Positions 1 through 10,728 of a stretch of DNA of 64,000 nucleotides are shown one piece after another (positions within the stretch are counted from its first letter, which is position 1; each line of letters starts with the position of its first letter). A model generated the notes under the pieces. It did not search any database. It was given only the letters and a program-made list of their open reading frames with translations, and had not been told where the DNA came from. The stretch spans positions 5,706,501-5,770,500 of the forward strand of contig OX637291.1 of assembly GCA_951799445.1 (NCBI GenBank), written 5' to 3'. Position numbers and translations under genes: made by a program. Source of the DNA: Pseudisothecium myosuroides (Eukaryota; Streptophyta; Bryopsida; Hypnales; Lembophyllaceae).

Positions 1-214
1 TTTTCTACTTCTAAGATTATAGGAAAAACTAAAGCTTATGATAAGCCTAAATTAAAATAGTACATTTTATTCATTGTTGGAATATTGAGGAATATAAATT
101 ATCTTTCAACCAAATTGCCACTACATTAAGGTCATATTGTTAAGTACCCATCATCTACCTCTAGTACATAGCTCATGCTCACACTTCCCTCTATTTATTG
201 ATTTAATGCTTTAC

Positions 215-607
215 TTAAAGTCTTGAGATTTCACTACATTTACTTGTATTGTGCCCAAAATTAGAATTGTTGAGATTAGGGTTGCGTGTAAATGGTACCT
301 GATAGGTGAGATTCTTTCGAAAAAGAGCATCAGCTTGAGTTTGATAAGAAGTATGATACAACGGATCAATATGTACAACATTAGATTCTAAGTCCATAGT
401 TTGACTATTTGACATTGTGCTTGCTTCGGGGTCCAAAGTTTGATTATTTGTCATAGTATTTTCTCTTTGATTCAAGTTCAAAGTTTGTCTCTCAACTGCG
501 GTGCTTAATTTTGGATCCATAGTTTGTTTTGCCTTCATGGTACTTGATTCTGGCTCTAAAATACATGCAATTGTCATGATATCCCCTATTGAATAATTTT
601 TATTCAA
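215..607 (-). CDS. Unrecognised 130-aa ORF with four ~13-residue repeats
   Basis: An open frame of 130 codons that I do not recognise. Residues about 18-76 contain four imperfect repeats of 13-15 residues, each built around T-M/A-x3-Q-T-M/L followed by an acidic or Asn/Pro tail (TMKAKQTMDPKLS and TMTNNQTLDPEAS are two units). The underlying DNA carries the same repetition, so this may be a minisatellite that happens to be open rather than a protein repeat. It lies downstream, on the same strand, of the 777-1280 ORF, and the two could be exons of one gene: the upstream ORF has GTAAGG, a good donor, near its end, and a weak acceptor, TTCAATAG, lies near the start of this one. No signal peptide or membrane segment is visible. 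Coding status is uncertain. Confidence 0.25.
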   Translation of the reverse strand: MNKNYSIGDIMTIACILEPESSTMKAKQTMDPKLSTAVERQTLNLNQRENTMTNNQTLDPEASTMSNSQTMDLESNVVHIDPLYHTSYQTQADALFRKNLTYQVPFTRNPNLNNSNFGHNTSKCSEISRL

Positions 608-776
608 ATAGAATGAATGTAATATAAATTCACATTCTAGGATTTTGCCACCTTTTTCTCAATTTTTTGTTGTTCCTTGTCTTTGATAAACCATTTTCTT
701 CCTTATTGGAGGTTCTTTGGACATTTGAAGAAAAATTGAATCAAGTTTTATAAATGATTTTATAAACGATACCAAT
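608..776 (-). other. Possible intron between two minus-strand ORFs
   Basis: A short AT-rich gap that separates the two minus-strand ORFs. It would be an intron if they belong to one gene; only weak splice signals support this. Confidence 0.15.
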
Positions 777-1280
777 TCAAATTTCCACCTTACATCCAAA
801 TTGGTTGGTCAATACTTTTCCAATAGCATTGAACAAACATGTCCTACAATGTATTGTATCCAAAAATTTTACTCTCCAAATTTGTTTGCCTTTGTCATGA
901 ATGGGTATTACTACCAAATCAAAGGGCTTCTCCAGTCTTGATCCATCTTTCATATAAGCACTCCCCTTATGATCTTTAACAACCCACAAATGCAAACAAT
1001 GAATTATGATGAACCATGCCTCTTGGCAATAATCTCTTGCCACTCGGCAAAATTCTTTATGCCCCGCATCATGTTGATTCAAAAGATGGGACCGCAAAAC
1101 CAGACCCCACATTCTTTCTCCAATTGAAGAAAGTCTCAACTTTCCTACATCTCTTTCTGCTACTCCTGTATGCCTGCTTGCCATGATGAAACCGTAATTT
1201 TGGATATGCCAACTTTGCCACCGACTATGAATGGACACTACATTAATTGATTTGTAAAGGATCCTTAGATTTATGGGCAT
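777..1280 (-). CDS. Unrecognised 167-aa ORF
   Basis: This open frame is unusually long for the local AT content. The product is basic and has mixed composition, with a His/Cys-rich centre around residues 60-100 (HLLNQHDAGHKEFC, then an aromatic/Ile stretch IIIHCLHLW) and a second Cys pair, CRTC, near residue 150. I cannot place it in a family. A likelier start than the first Met is MASRHTGVAERD at about residue 33. A canonical donor sequence (GGAT/GTAAGG on the minus strand) occurs just before the stop, so the frame may be an exon that splices toward the 215-607 ORF. It could equally be a remnant of a mobile element, since most of the surrounding DNA is repeat-derived. Confidence 0.3.
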   Translation of the reverse strand: MPINLRILYKSINVVSIHSRWQSWHIQNYGFIMASRHTGVAERDVGKLRLSSIGERMWGLVLRSHLLNQHDAGHKEFCRVARDYCQEAWFIIIHCLHLWVVKDHKGSAYMKDGSRLEKPFDLVVIPIHDKGKQIWRVKFLDTIHCRTCLFNAIGKVLTNQFGCKVEI

Positions 1281-1752
1281 AGGAACCTCTCTCCAAATTT
1301 TGATTGCAATTTTTCAACTATCAAACAAACTTTGAATCCAGTGGTCAAAATCTTAAGTAGCTAGTGCAACAATTCCAAATACGGATAGTTGACTAGAGTC
1401 TCAAGGCAGCTATAACTAAATGAAAAAGTGTCCCTTCAAAGCTTCTACTTATACCGTGTAGTTTAGTAGTGACAAGCCCTAACCGCCCAATTATAGCTTC
1501 TTGCATAGATACAAACATCTTCATGCTTGGCAATGATGTATATGACATATATAAGTCCATAAATAATGAGGTTTAAGATATGAACCTTAGATCTCATATT
1601 AATTGCAAGAGGTTGAAGTTGGGTGTCAAGAAGTTCCCAACATTGCACTTCATTGATCTAGAACTCAGACAACTAAATTCTACTCATGGTGATTCATTGT
1701 TAACTAATACGTTGTCAAATGTAATTATATACATTTGTGAGTAAGAAATTTT

Positions 1753-1949
1753 TTAACCCTTAAACATAGATGAACACGTTTTCTATCCAATGGATGACAG
1801 AGAATCCATTTGGTAGGACAAAAGTGCAACTATTCATCATCGGAATTTTGTTGTGAAAAGGAGAGTCCTTGTGCAATTGTTTAGGCCAATGATTCACACA
1901 ATAACCAAAGAGATGATTTCCAGTCACAAGTCTGTCCTTTAAGGATTAA
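1753..1949 (-). mobile_element. TTAA-flanked MITE, family T1, minus-orientation copy
   Basis: Bounded by TTAA on both sides. The left end reads TTAACCCTTAAACATAGATG, and the reverse complement of the right end reads TTAATCCTTAAAGGACAGAC. The interior matches, by eye and in reverse orientation, the copy at 52312-52543 and the nested pair at 58385-58837: shared blocks are around the ACTATTCATC, GAAAAGGA and GATGATTTCCA words. It is non-coding and shorter than the other copies (about 197 bp against 227 bp), consistent with an internal deletion. Confidence 0.6.
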
Positions 1950-3852
1950 GGTATAAATTAAGGTATAAAATCTTATGCCAAAACAAAATTGTTGATATTT
2001 CAATTTGTAAAAAAATTAAAAATTAAAATTGTCCATTTGTAACAATTTTATGAAGGTGGCAATGTTTCGAAAGAATTATCTTAACATTTTTTCCATGCCT
2101 GAAAATGCATGATCCTAATTATGCATGATGAAGGAAGCTAAATTTGCCGGCTTCTAAAGCAAAATATAATAGGAAATTTTTTTAATACCTTTTAACCTCA
2201 AAAGTTCCATTGTTTCCTGGGGGGACAACATGGATTTTGGGTAGATTCCTACAATCTTAATTTTTATCGTGATTTTTCAAAACTTCTTTAAGGCATTAAA
2301 AAAAACATTAGCTTTCTATAAATATAATTTTTATTTGAATCAATGCTTGGGAACAACAATTTTGCTACAATAAGTCCAAATTAGAATTCATTGGGCAACA
2401 CACAAAATTCACAAAAAGTCAAAATAAAATATTCAAAATTTCGTTTTACATAGGAAAAGTTTGTCTATGTAGAAAGATTTGATTCATTCTATTTGAACTA
2501 GTAATGAGAAAGTTGCGGACAATCTTGTTTTTTGGACAATCTAAGCATCTTCTTGAAAAAATAACTTATAGGATTCATTTTTGAGTGAAATCTTTACAAT
2601 TTTTCAACAAAAATTCTTTTGAAGGGGTTTATTTTTTTTGCTACAAAAATCTCATTTTTGGAATTATTGTGTTTCAATTCCATCTTAAACTTGTTAATGA
2701 TTTATATTTTCCTTCAATCTTGTACCAATCCTACTTTTACTTAACAATTTTTTAAAGAATGAAAACCAAGTGTTGATTTTTTGAATTTATTGTCTTAGAC
2801 TTTCAACACAATTATTCAACATGAATTTTTTTAATTCAATATTGATAGTGCAAATATTTTAAGCTAATAAGATTCAAAATCTAAAAATCTAGTCATGTAA
2901 AATGCAAAAAAAACAATTTACTTCACTTTAAATGCACACATCTTGCAATCAACCTCATTAAAGTTTTTGAAACTTCTTCCATACATTCTTATACTAGTTT
3001 AGTATAAGATCCTATGATTAGATATGCAGGATAAAAAATTCTAAAGTTTTTTGCACTTTGCAATAGAAATGGTAGTTTTGAATGGAATTTGATGAAAAAA
3101 GGCCTTGGAATTGAATTTTAGTAGTTAAATAGTTGGAAGTCTATCAAATTAACATTTCTTCTAAAACTAAGCTTCAAATTCTTTAAGCAAAGTATACAAT
3201 AGTATTGTCACTCCCTATAACTGCAAGAGTAACAAATTTTTGAAAACCATTATTTCCTTCTAAAGTATTTTAGGGAAAATTAAAATTATCGTTTCAAGTG
3301 TAAAATGGTCATTTATCTTCACTATGAATTTTCAACTACATTGGTCATTACTTCCAAACTTGTACTTGAAAAACACTTACAAGGACATAGTAATGTTTTT
3401 TCTTGCAATTGGACAATCTTGACCTTTGTTATTGTAGCATTAGCCTTTGATTAAAATACATAGTTAGAATATATGTAATTCAAGTGATTTTTTTATGGTA
3501 CATCCATTTGCCATCTTTAGATGCCATCATTATGAATATTCAAGTCTACAAAAGGCATAAAAGCAACCAAGTGAAAACAATTGAGTTTAAAGAAATTGAA
3601 CTACACTTGTGCCCTTGTGTTGTAAAGAAAATAAACTCAAATGTAACAAAAAAAACTCAATTTTTTTCCTACTATAGTAACACCAAGACCACCTTATAAA
3701 ATGAACATCTCCAAGAAATCCACTTGGCCTCTAAAATGGTTGCATAAAGCAAATAGCGGCCCTCCATTGAACGTTCATGTAAGGAAAAAATATCCCCACT
3801 TTCTACTCCAGAGCAAGGGCATGGGACAAAGATATAATGTAATGAGATAAAT

Positions 3853-3853
<1 letters not shown>
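1950..3853. other. AT-rich intergenic DNA, no gene seen
   Basis: No ORF with family features, no splice-consistent exon chain and no clear inverted-repeat termini. The small plus-strand ORF at 3484-3699 has no recognisable features and is probably chance. Confidence 0.5.

Positions 3854-3915
<62 letters not shown>
3854..3915. repeat. (AAT)n microsatellite, about 20 units
   Basis: An uninterrupted trinucleotide run of roughly 62 bp. The poly-Ile and poly-Leu ORFs read across it on the minus strand are artefacts of the repeat. Confidence 0.95.
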
Positions 3916-5803
3916 GACAATTAATTTTGATTTTGACCTCTACTTTGTATGGCCCATACAGGGTTTGTGAAAAATAATCACAAATGTTTTGAATTTTTGA
4001 ATCTTTTTTGGTGATTGTCACTAGCCCCTTACATACAATATATATGACTACCTGCAATAAGTTGTTTCAAAACATTACAAACCTATTTAATTGAATTGCC
4101 CATATTATTTTTGTTTTTAAAACACAAATCATGAATTCTACAAGCAATTTTGGACTTTGTGATCCTTACTAATGAAGGTCTTAGGAATACATTGTAGTAT
4201 CCTTATGGATATGAATCACTTCATTAATACCAATTTAAAACAACGTGAGAAAATAATTTAACACCCATAATTCTTAGGTATCCGCATCCATATTTTAAAT
4301 AAATAAATAAATACCAAAGAACAACTTTCAAACTGTCTATACTTGAATTCCAACCATGTTTCTTATGGTCACATCTTCTCTAAATACTGCACAAATCTTT
4401 AGAAAACAAATATTTAGAATTGAAAAGTCATTTTTTTGTCTGTTAAAATTCATTTTCAAATGTCAGAGAGCCAGTAGGCACTGGTCTTAGAAATATACAT
4501 AAATCTAAAAATAGGATTCTCTAAAAATACTTAAGAAAAAAATTCATTTTTTAGAAGGTGTTTTTAGGCATTTTGGGGGGGGGTGTGAAATTGACATAGG
4601 GTCTTAATTTGAACATTGATCTTTTAATTGAACATAGAGTGCCTTATAAAAAAAACATAAATCTAACAAGACTTTAGCTTGATCTATGAAGCCTCTTTAA
4701 AAAATTGATAAGGTATTCATTTGGCATGATAGCTGTGAATGGTTGATTTATAGTCCATAAGCGCCGTGTAGCAAGCTTTGCATGTTTGGAAAGTTTTGTT
4801 AACAATAGTCACAAAATTCTTTGTTGTGGGCACAAACCCGTGGTTTAAGATTATTCTGCATCTTAGTTTTGAGCTTTGAGTCATTGCGTACAAGTGTTTA
4901 GTGCAAATATACTGTAACTCTATTTTCCTAGTTTAGGATTTTGCATCTGCTTTTGGGTTTACATGGTTCCTTACAAAGTGTAGTTGAATGCGTTGGATTG
5001 TTGGAGGTGTCATTCCCATGCGAGAATATTGATAAGGTGGCATGTGAGCCAAAGATATCTTACTGTAGATTCAAGATGCGAGTTGAGAATGCAAAATGCT
5101 TTGAGTGGAAATTTGACTTCTAGAATTTAAGAGAGCAATGCAAAATCAAAAGTGGAAAGGAAATTGTGGAATATATTGCAACTGTGTGTACATACTAACA
5201 TAGAAATTATCTTGGTTTAATATATATTTTGCTTTCTCTCCCAAATGCAATGGCAATATGGGAAATTATGAAGTATTTGTGAACTATGGATGAATGTTTT
5301 CTTTGCAAGAATACATGACTTGTTTATATAAATTCTAATAGTTTTTAAGAGTGTAGGGATTACTTAATATATTCATACACATAAATGGTTTGTTGTTGTT
5401 GCTAGATATTTGTGAACTGCATGAACTTGTGATTGTGCATGTCTTTGATTTTGACGGAGGGTTGCCTTTTTGCAAGTATTGCTAAAATGTTTGGATTTTT
5501 TCTTTCAATGAATGTTTCTAAGAGGCTCATTTTTCTTCTAAATGTTTCTAGTAGGTTTTTGTAATTGCAATAGTGCTTCATTTTTGTAATTGTATTCAAT
5601 GGGTCTTTGTATTGCACTTGTAATTGCATTATAGATGTGTTGTGTTCATCCTCAAGTTGTTTTTAATCTATTTTTTTAACATGGCATTCAAAACATTGTA
5701 TGTGTTTAATATGTTGTTTGAATTTTTTTATCATTTATTCCAAAACTAGAATAAAACAATTGTAAATGAAACTTTTAAATAAATATAGCCTACAAAAAAA
5801 AAT
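3916..5803. other. AT-rich intergenic DNA, no gene seen
   Basis: A short AAAT run occurs near 4297-4312. Small ORFs at 4941-5123 (+) and 5402-5629 (-) show no domain features. No element termini were recognised. Confidence 0.45.
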
Positions 5804-6240
5804 TTAACCCCTAAAATTCTTTGATTGCATTTCACCAAAAAACACTCAAAATGGGCCGTTTTGATAGCAAAAGCTCTCCAAAAATGATAGATGAAATCTT
5901 GTTGCATCTAACCATAAGATCTAGTGGTAGACTACTTCATTATGTTGTAGTAGAAAAATGGGAGGTTTTTACTACATAGATTGTGAGATTATAGTGTTCA
6001 AAGTTGAAAAAAATGTTTTTTGGGGGCATCCAAATTCATGTCAACTTTGATTTGGGGAGGCTTTTTGCAAAAGTTTATTTCACTTTTTTGTTTTCTTTTT
6101 GTGATAAAGTTGCCTACATATTCAAAAAATTTATAACATTTCAAATTGGAGAACATGTACCAAAAAATTCCAATAGGGAACTAGCTTCAAGAAAAGTCTC
6201 ATGCAAAGCCCTTTTTTCAACAATTTATGGCTTGCACATA
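5804..6240 (+). mobile_element. TTAA-type element, family T2, 5' part
   Basis: Begins TTAACCCCTAAAATTC. By eye it continues in the same order as the 932-bp element at 33284-34215: an ACACTCAAAA block, the block around CTAACCATAAGATCT, and the stretch around GTTGCCTACATATTCA. Similarity fades after about 6240. A matching right end (GTCCTTTAGGAGTTAA) occurs at 7771-7786, so this may be one copy swollen by later insertion. No coding capacity is seen. Confidence 0.55.
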
Positions 6241-7770
6241 TAGTAATTTCATCAAAATGTGAACAATGGAGTTTTAGGTTTTAGCTAGCTCTAGAGGAGG
6301 AAAAAATAAAAATAAAAAGCACCTAAAATATCAAGCTTAGGTGAGCTTGATCAATTTGTGTCTAAGCTAAAGTGAAAGACAATTGGGGATATTGGGCCTA
6401 GCATAGGAGGAAGTTGGATCAGGGTAAGCAAAGACCGACTCGTCAAGAATCACTGACACTTGATCATGTTTTCTTCGATTTTAAAGATTTTTCCTTTTCC
6501 CTCGAGTTTGAAGATGTTCTTTATTCCATGAATTATAATTTTAGAATATTCAACAATAAATTCCAATGATATCAAAATATAGAGCAAACTTTTGCATAAC
6601 TTGTGAAATCACATGTATTGTGTGCTCTAAGATGAGAAGAGAACATTTTTACAAAAATGGGCTAGTAGGAGGTAAAAACAACCCATGTGGGATATGTAAA
6701 TTAGAATGAGTAGAAGCCTCAACCACTCACAATTAAGTCAAAAGTAGAAATTGTGTTCAAATTAGAATTTCAGGCCTCATTTTGGCAAAGTAGAGTAACT
6801 TTTCACAAAACAATTTGAACAAAAAAAAATGAGTAAATCAAGCTAAATTCCATCTCCAAAAAACCTTTTGAGATTTCAAGTCTCCAATCAAAAGTTATAG
6901 ACAAATTTCACAGAGGAACTGGAAGGGAAATTTTCATTGACACTTCAAACATCCTCTCGGAATTTTGTCTATAACTTTTTTTAGAGGCTCAAAATTACAA
7001 ACGGGATTTTAGAGATGAAATTTAGCTTAATTTTCCAATTTTTTTAGTTCAATTTTTTTTTAATAAGTTATCCTACTATGCCAAATTTAGGCCTAAAATT
7101 CTATATTGAACATAATTCCTATGTTTTGACAATGAGTGGTCAAGTTCTCATCTTCAAATTATCCCATATTGTTCAAATGACAATTCATGATAAAAAAATG
7201 AATTTGATTATAAAAATTACCTCTCCACCCTTTATTCATACAAGTGTTAAAGAAGCAATGATTTCATTTAATCATCAATTTCTTTAATTGGATGGTAATT
7301 TGTCAAATGACAAATTGGTAATGGATTTAATGGATTCTATAGGCGTTGTTTTTTTATTCAAATGTAGCAATTAGGAGTAACCTCCATGTTAGGCCAAAGA
7401 AAGCCACATAGCAACCGAATTCTTGCCACCACCTCCTTGTACATTGCATCAAATTTTTTATAGTCTAAGAAAATGTTAAAGAAGTATTCCGGTCTGAAAC
7501 TGGGGCAAGAAGCTGCCCAAGCTCTTCCGGGCATTGCAATGCAAATTTTATTGTAGTGTATATTACCCTGCCCATGCTACCCCTTGTCCATGAAAAACAA
7601 CATTCCCCCCCATAACTCCTTATGGGCACATCCAATTATAAAAAAATTTGGTGGAGCAGCAAGGTACTCCCCTTGCCTCCACATCCAAAAAAAGTTAAAA
7701 AAATGTAGTGAATTTTTATGTTTGTAGAAAGCTGCCCAAAATCACTTTGTTGCCAAAAAAACGAAGCTTT
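6241..7770. other. AT-rich insertion or intergenic DNA with a dispersed repeat
   Basis: Lies between the left part and the presumed right end of a T2 element. Positions about 6955-7130 (the TTTGTCTATAACTTTT block onward) match, by eye, about 5285-5460 bp into the later CACTA element region at 25285-25460. The 69-aa ORF at 7078-7287 lies in this repeat and has no recognisable features. Confidence 0.4.
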
Positions 7771-7786
7771 GTCCTTTAGGAGTTAA
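7771..7786 (+). repeat. T2-type right terminus ending in TTAA
   Basis: The sequence GTCCTTTAGGAGTTAA matches the right ends of the copies at 34200-34215, 57276-57291 and 60506-60521 except for one base. It is the likely end of the interrupted copy that starts at 5804. Confidence 0.5.
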
Positions 7787-9776
7787 GCAAGCAATAGCCC
7801 ACTACCCCACTTAAAATGCTTGTATTAGAAAATTAGGAAAAAATAGTGTACATAAAAATCATGAAAGGAAATAAAAAAATTCCTCCTAAAATACCCTTTA
7901 GACACATGTATATATAAAAGTAAGTAGGTAATTTTTCTTAAGGTCACATATAGACCTTATACAAATTGTGATGTTATAGATTAAAACAAGTCTAAGAAGG
8001 AATCATCCAATAACTATAACTAAATTCATAATGTATCAGTAGTCAAATTATTGAATAATAAGATGATTGCAAGAATGACGTACCGATTTTATTCCACTTT
8101 GGTAGTTTTCAATCTTTTTGGGGGGTGTTTTATAAAATTAGATATGTCCAATATATAGACCTATAAAAAAAGGTACATTACAAAAGTAAAAATTTGAAGT
8201 ATCTATTTTCTTGCAATTCTGCACTTTTCTAGCTCTCCTACTTTGAGAATTTTTTATGCTTAATTTATAAAAAATAGGAAAAATAATTTATCAAAAACTA
8301 AAAATTGTCCATTTGAAAGAATTTCATGGTGAAGAGATTTCATCAAGAACATGATCTTGAAACCATCTTCAATGATCAAAGTGTGCATGTAAAGGAATCA
8401 TATATGCACAAACGTAGAAGATATAAAATACCATATTTTCAAACATCTCCTAGTAGGAACATGTCTGCCTACTATTAAAATAGACCACCTAAATTTGAGC
8501 TCTAAATCATTAATTTTGGGTACTCTATGGTATTAAAAAACTCTAAAATAAAAAACATGACAAATTAATTGAAATATTTTTAAATATAAAATGATTTTTT
8601 AATTATTGAAAAATATGGGATATGATTATACTCAAGACAACCATCTCTAGTAAAAATTTCAAGTTCATACAAGTCATGCTTCAAAAGTTATTGCAAAGAA
8701 AGGCCCCTTCCCTTGTGACAAATACATAATGCCAAAGTTTTTGCAATAACCCAACAAAAACAAAAGAATATCATAAAATCATTTTTATTAGTATTAGTAT
8801 TAACGTTTAATAAAATTAGATAAAATATTTAATAGTATTAAAATATTAATATAAAAATGTATATAATATTATATTATAATAAAAATAAAAATATTTTAAT
8901 ATTATTTTATGCTTGGGAAAGTCACGTACATGTACATTTTATATGCACATGTGTCCAAGGAATATTTTTTAGAATCCTAGAATTAATGCTTTTAAAATAG
9001 AATTGTTCCTAATATTCTAAAACTATTCTAAAAATATATTCTTATATAATTTTGTAGACCCTGTATTATTATTTAAGAGAAAATATAATTTGTAGATTCT
9101 AAGAATAAAAAACATTCTATAATATTATTCACATAATTTCTACTTTTGGGTGATTGTAAGAAACACTTGTACTTTTTTTTCAGCATTTTAGTACTTTTTG
9201 TACTATGAGTCACCTTCAGTACTATTGAAGGCACAGAACATAAAATCTGGATGGTCGATTGGATTTCAACTCTACTACTTCGACAACTTATGATGTTCAT
9301 CATTGGATGGCAAGGATGGATGACAATACTTCATTCGCCACAAGAAAAACATTTTACATTGACTAATTAGAGGCACTACAGGCCTCCAACAATACTATTG
9401 AGTCTTTTTGTACCCTGAAGTACTCTTTTGAGCCACAAGCTACAATTTATGCTAGAAAATGGGACTTCTATATTTCTATTTTTAAAATTAAAAAATATAG
9501 TTGAACAATTTATTTTTAAAATGGCCATTGTTGCCAACTAAAAGCAAAGAAAGAAAATCGAAGCTAAACCGTAAAAAACCATTTTTAATTCTACATAAAT
9601 TCAACGTGAATATAACACACTTTAGGCCAATATAAAACACCCTTAGAACATGTTCTTAGAATTTCCTCTTCTTGAAAAGGTGTATTTCTATTAGAAGAGC
9701 TAGCCTACCAAATTTGACATTGTAATACTTCAAAAAAGGTACTTGATAGTACTAAAAAACACCAAAACCTTATGTG
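7787..9776. other. AT-rich intergenic DNA, no gene seen
   Basis: Strongly AT-rich, with a nearly pure A/T stretch around 8780-8910. A small minus ORF at 9073-9303 is unremarkable. The region ends at the target duplication of the hAT element (CTTATGTG, 9769-9776). Confidence 0.45.
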
Positions 9777-10728
9777 CAGTGATCCCAAAAGTGGCTAATT
9801 TGCGCCAGTTTTCTACCTGTAAGGAACATGTGCGAAATCTACATTGTGAAAATCAGGGATAAAAATAGATTTTGAGCCAAATGTTCGAGGTTGGGCCGAA
9901 GAATGTTGCAGTTTCGACTCTTCATCCCAGCTGCCAGTAGCATCCATCTTGTAGTTCTCTTTTCATCCGTAGCGACGATACTCCTTGGCCGTTGATGAGT
10001 TCGCCTGGCGGCTCCATCGTAGGGCCAGAATTTGCAGGGTTAGGGTTTGGGGTTTCTCTCCCGAATTTCCTGAATTCACATCTTCTTCCTCACTTTGATC
10101 CGTGGTTTTCGCATTAACGCTCTTGATGATGTCCTCGTTTAGCATTAAGTGTGATTAGCCAGCAGCCCAGCACCCTTCCATCGCTGCCGTTCATGCACCC
10201 TGACGCTTTGGAGATGCGTGCCTCGCATTCATGTAAACATGCAAATTTTTTTGAAGTTCGTTTCCCTCCTTGCTGGCTTTGAATGCTTGAGCGTCATTTT
10301 TTCAATTTGTTGCCGCCACTTCCTTGCTGCGGGTGAATTTTGAGAGATTTGGAGGTTCTCTTGCATTCACTGCAATTTGGGAATGGAGGCGGCGAGCTAG
10401 CAATTGAATGGTTCTTCTGAGGCTTCGTCACGGAGATTTAATGGGTCCACTCGCTGCTGGGCTCGTGCAATTTTGATCTGCGTTTGCTGCACTCTTGCTT
10501 TGTCTTGCGTTTGCTGCACTCTTGCTTCGTCTTGCGCTTCCTGCACTCTTGCATCGACTTGCGCCATCGGTCCATCTGCGGTTCTTCTGCTGTTGTTTTT
10601 TATTGATCTTGCTTTCGTTTCCGATTCCGCTATTGTGTTCTTTTCTTGCCGAGTTGGTTGCTTGCGGTGCTGTTGGGGTGGGTTGTTGGGGTGCAGGACT
10701 TTGGACGCGCGCGCTCTTCATTTTTCAC
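9777..10728 (+). promoter_or_regulatory. hAT 5' subterminal and leader region
   Basis: A GC-richer, non-coding stretch between the left hAT end and the presumed transposase start. Subterminal regions of hAT elements normally carry promoter and transposase-binding sites, but no defined motif was recognised here. ORFs at 9963-10145 (-) and 10404-10754 (+) fall in it; the latter mostly reads through the 27-bp repeats and is not convincing. Confidence 0.4.
10479..10559 (+). repeat. 27-bp tandem repeat, three units
   Basis: Units start at 10479, 10506 and 10533, each beginning TGCGTTTGCTGCACTCTTGC or a close variant. As 27 is a multiple of three, the repeat stays open in all frames and inflates the overlapping ORFs. 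Confidence 0.85.

Noticed and set aside
3672..4057. Poly-Ile and poly-Leu ORFs on the minus strand.
   Set aside because: They are translations of the (AAT)n microsatellite.
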